From assembly GCA_015661095.1 (NCBI GenBank), contig JACVQI010000160.1:1-5224 (forward strand): 5,224 nucleotides of DNA, in the 5' to 3' direction. A program made the position numbers and the translations under genes. Shown one piece after another: positions 5,209 through 5,224 of the stretch (position 1 is the first letter of the stretch; every line of letters starts with the position of its first letter). A model generated the notes under the pieces. It ran no database searches. It had not been told where the DNA came from and saw only the letters and a program-made list of their open reading frames with translations. The DNA is from Gammaproteobacteria bacterium. GTDB taxonomy: Bacteria > Pseudomonadota > Gammaproteobacteria > Eutrophobiales > Eutrophobiaceae.

Positions 5209-5224
5209 CAATCTGTCGTAACGG

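Noticed and set aside
4783..5211. Minus-strand open frame of 142 codons under the TPR region
   Set aside because: It is antisense to clear TPR repeats, with no domain or ribosome binding site of its own.

Overview
The window reads as a piece of a proteobacterial chromosome, most likely a gammaproteobacterium with moderately high GC. This is inferred from the FadJ-type beta-oxidation enzyme, the tight operon packing and the protein styles; no rRNA or other marker is present to fix the taxon. There are six protein-coding genes and no tRNA, rRNA or CRISPR array.

Left block (1-3386, all + strand). It opens inside the C-terminal part of a FadJ-like 3-hydroxyacyl-CoA dehydrogenase. The stop of that gene overlaps by 8 nt the start of a long-chain acyl-CoA synthetase (AMP-forming), so fatty-acid activation and beta-oxidation are translationally linked. 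Next come a stand-alone HD-domain (p)ppGpp hydrolase closely resembling animal MESH1, and a GNAT acetyltransferase. The two short gaps around the MESH1-like gene (42 and 35 nt) are both filled by A-rich heptamer repeats of the form GTNNAAA.

Middle (3387-4053). A minus-strand GFA/CENP-V family zinc protein ends 19 nt from the GNAT stop (convergent). Its upstream side faces a 153-bp MITE-like element (3885-4037) made of five back-to-back hairpins. The element has 17-bp imperfect terminal inverted repeats and is flanked by a TATA direct repeat. It ends 16 nt before the start codon of the next gene and fills most of the divergent promoter region.

Right block (4054-5208, + strand). A predicted lipoprotein joins an N-terminal transglutaminase-like cysteine-protease fold (Cys122/His163/Asp179) to about five C-terminal TPR repeats. 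The final 16 nt hold nothing recognisable.

The most unusual items are the five-hairpin element and its position, the paired heptamer arrays, and the placement of an alarmone hydrolase behind fatty-acid activation genes.
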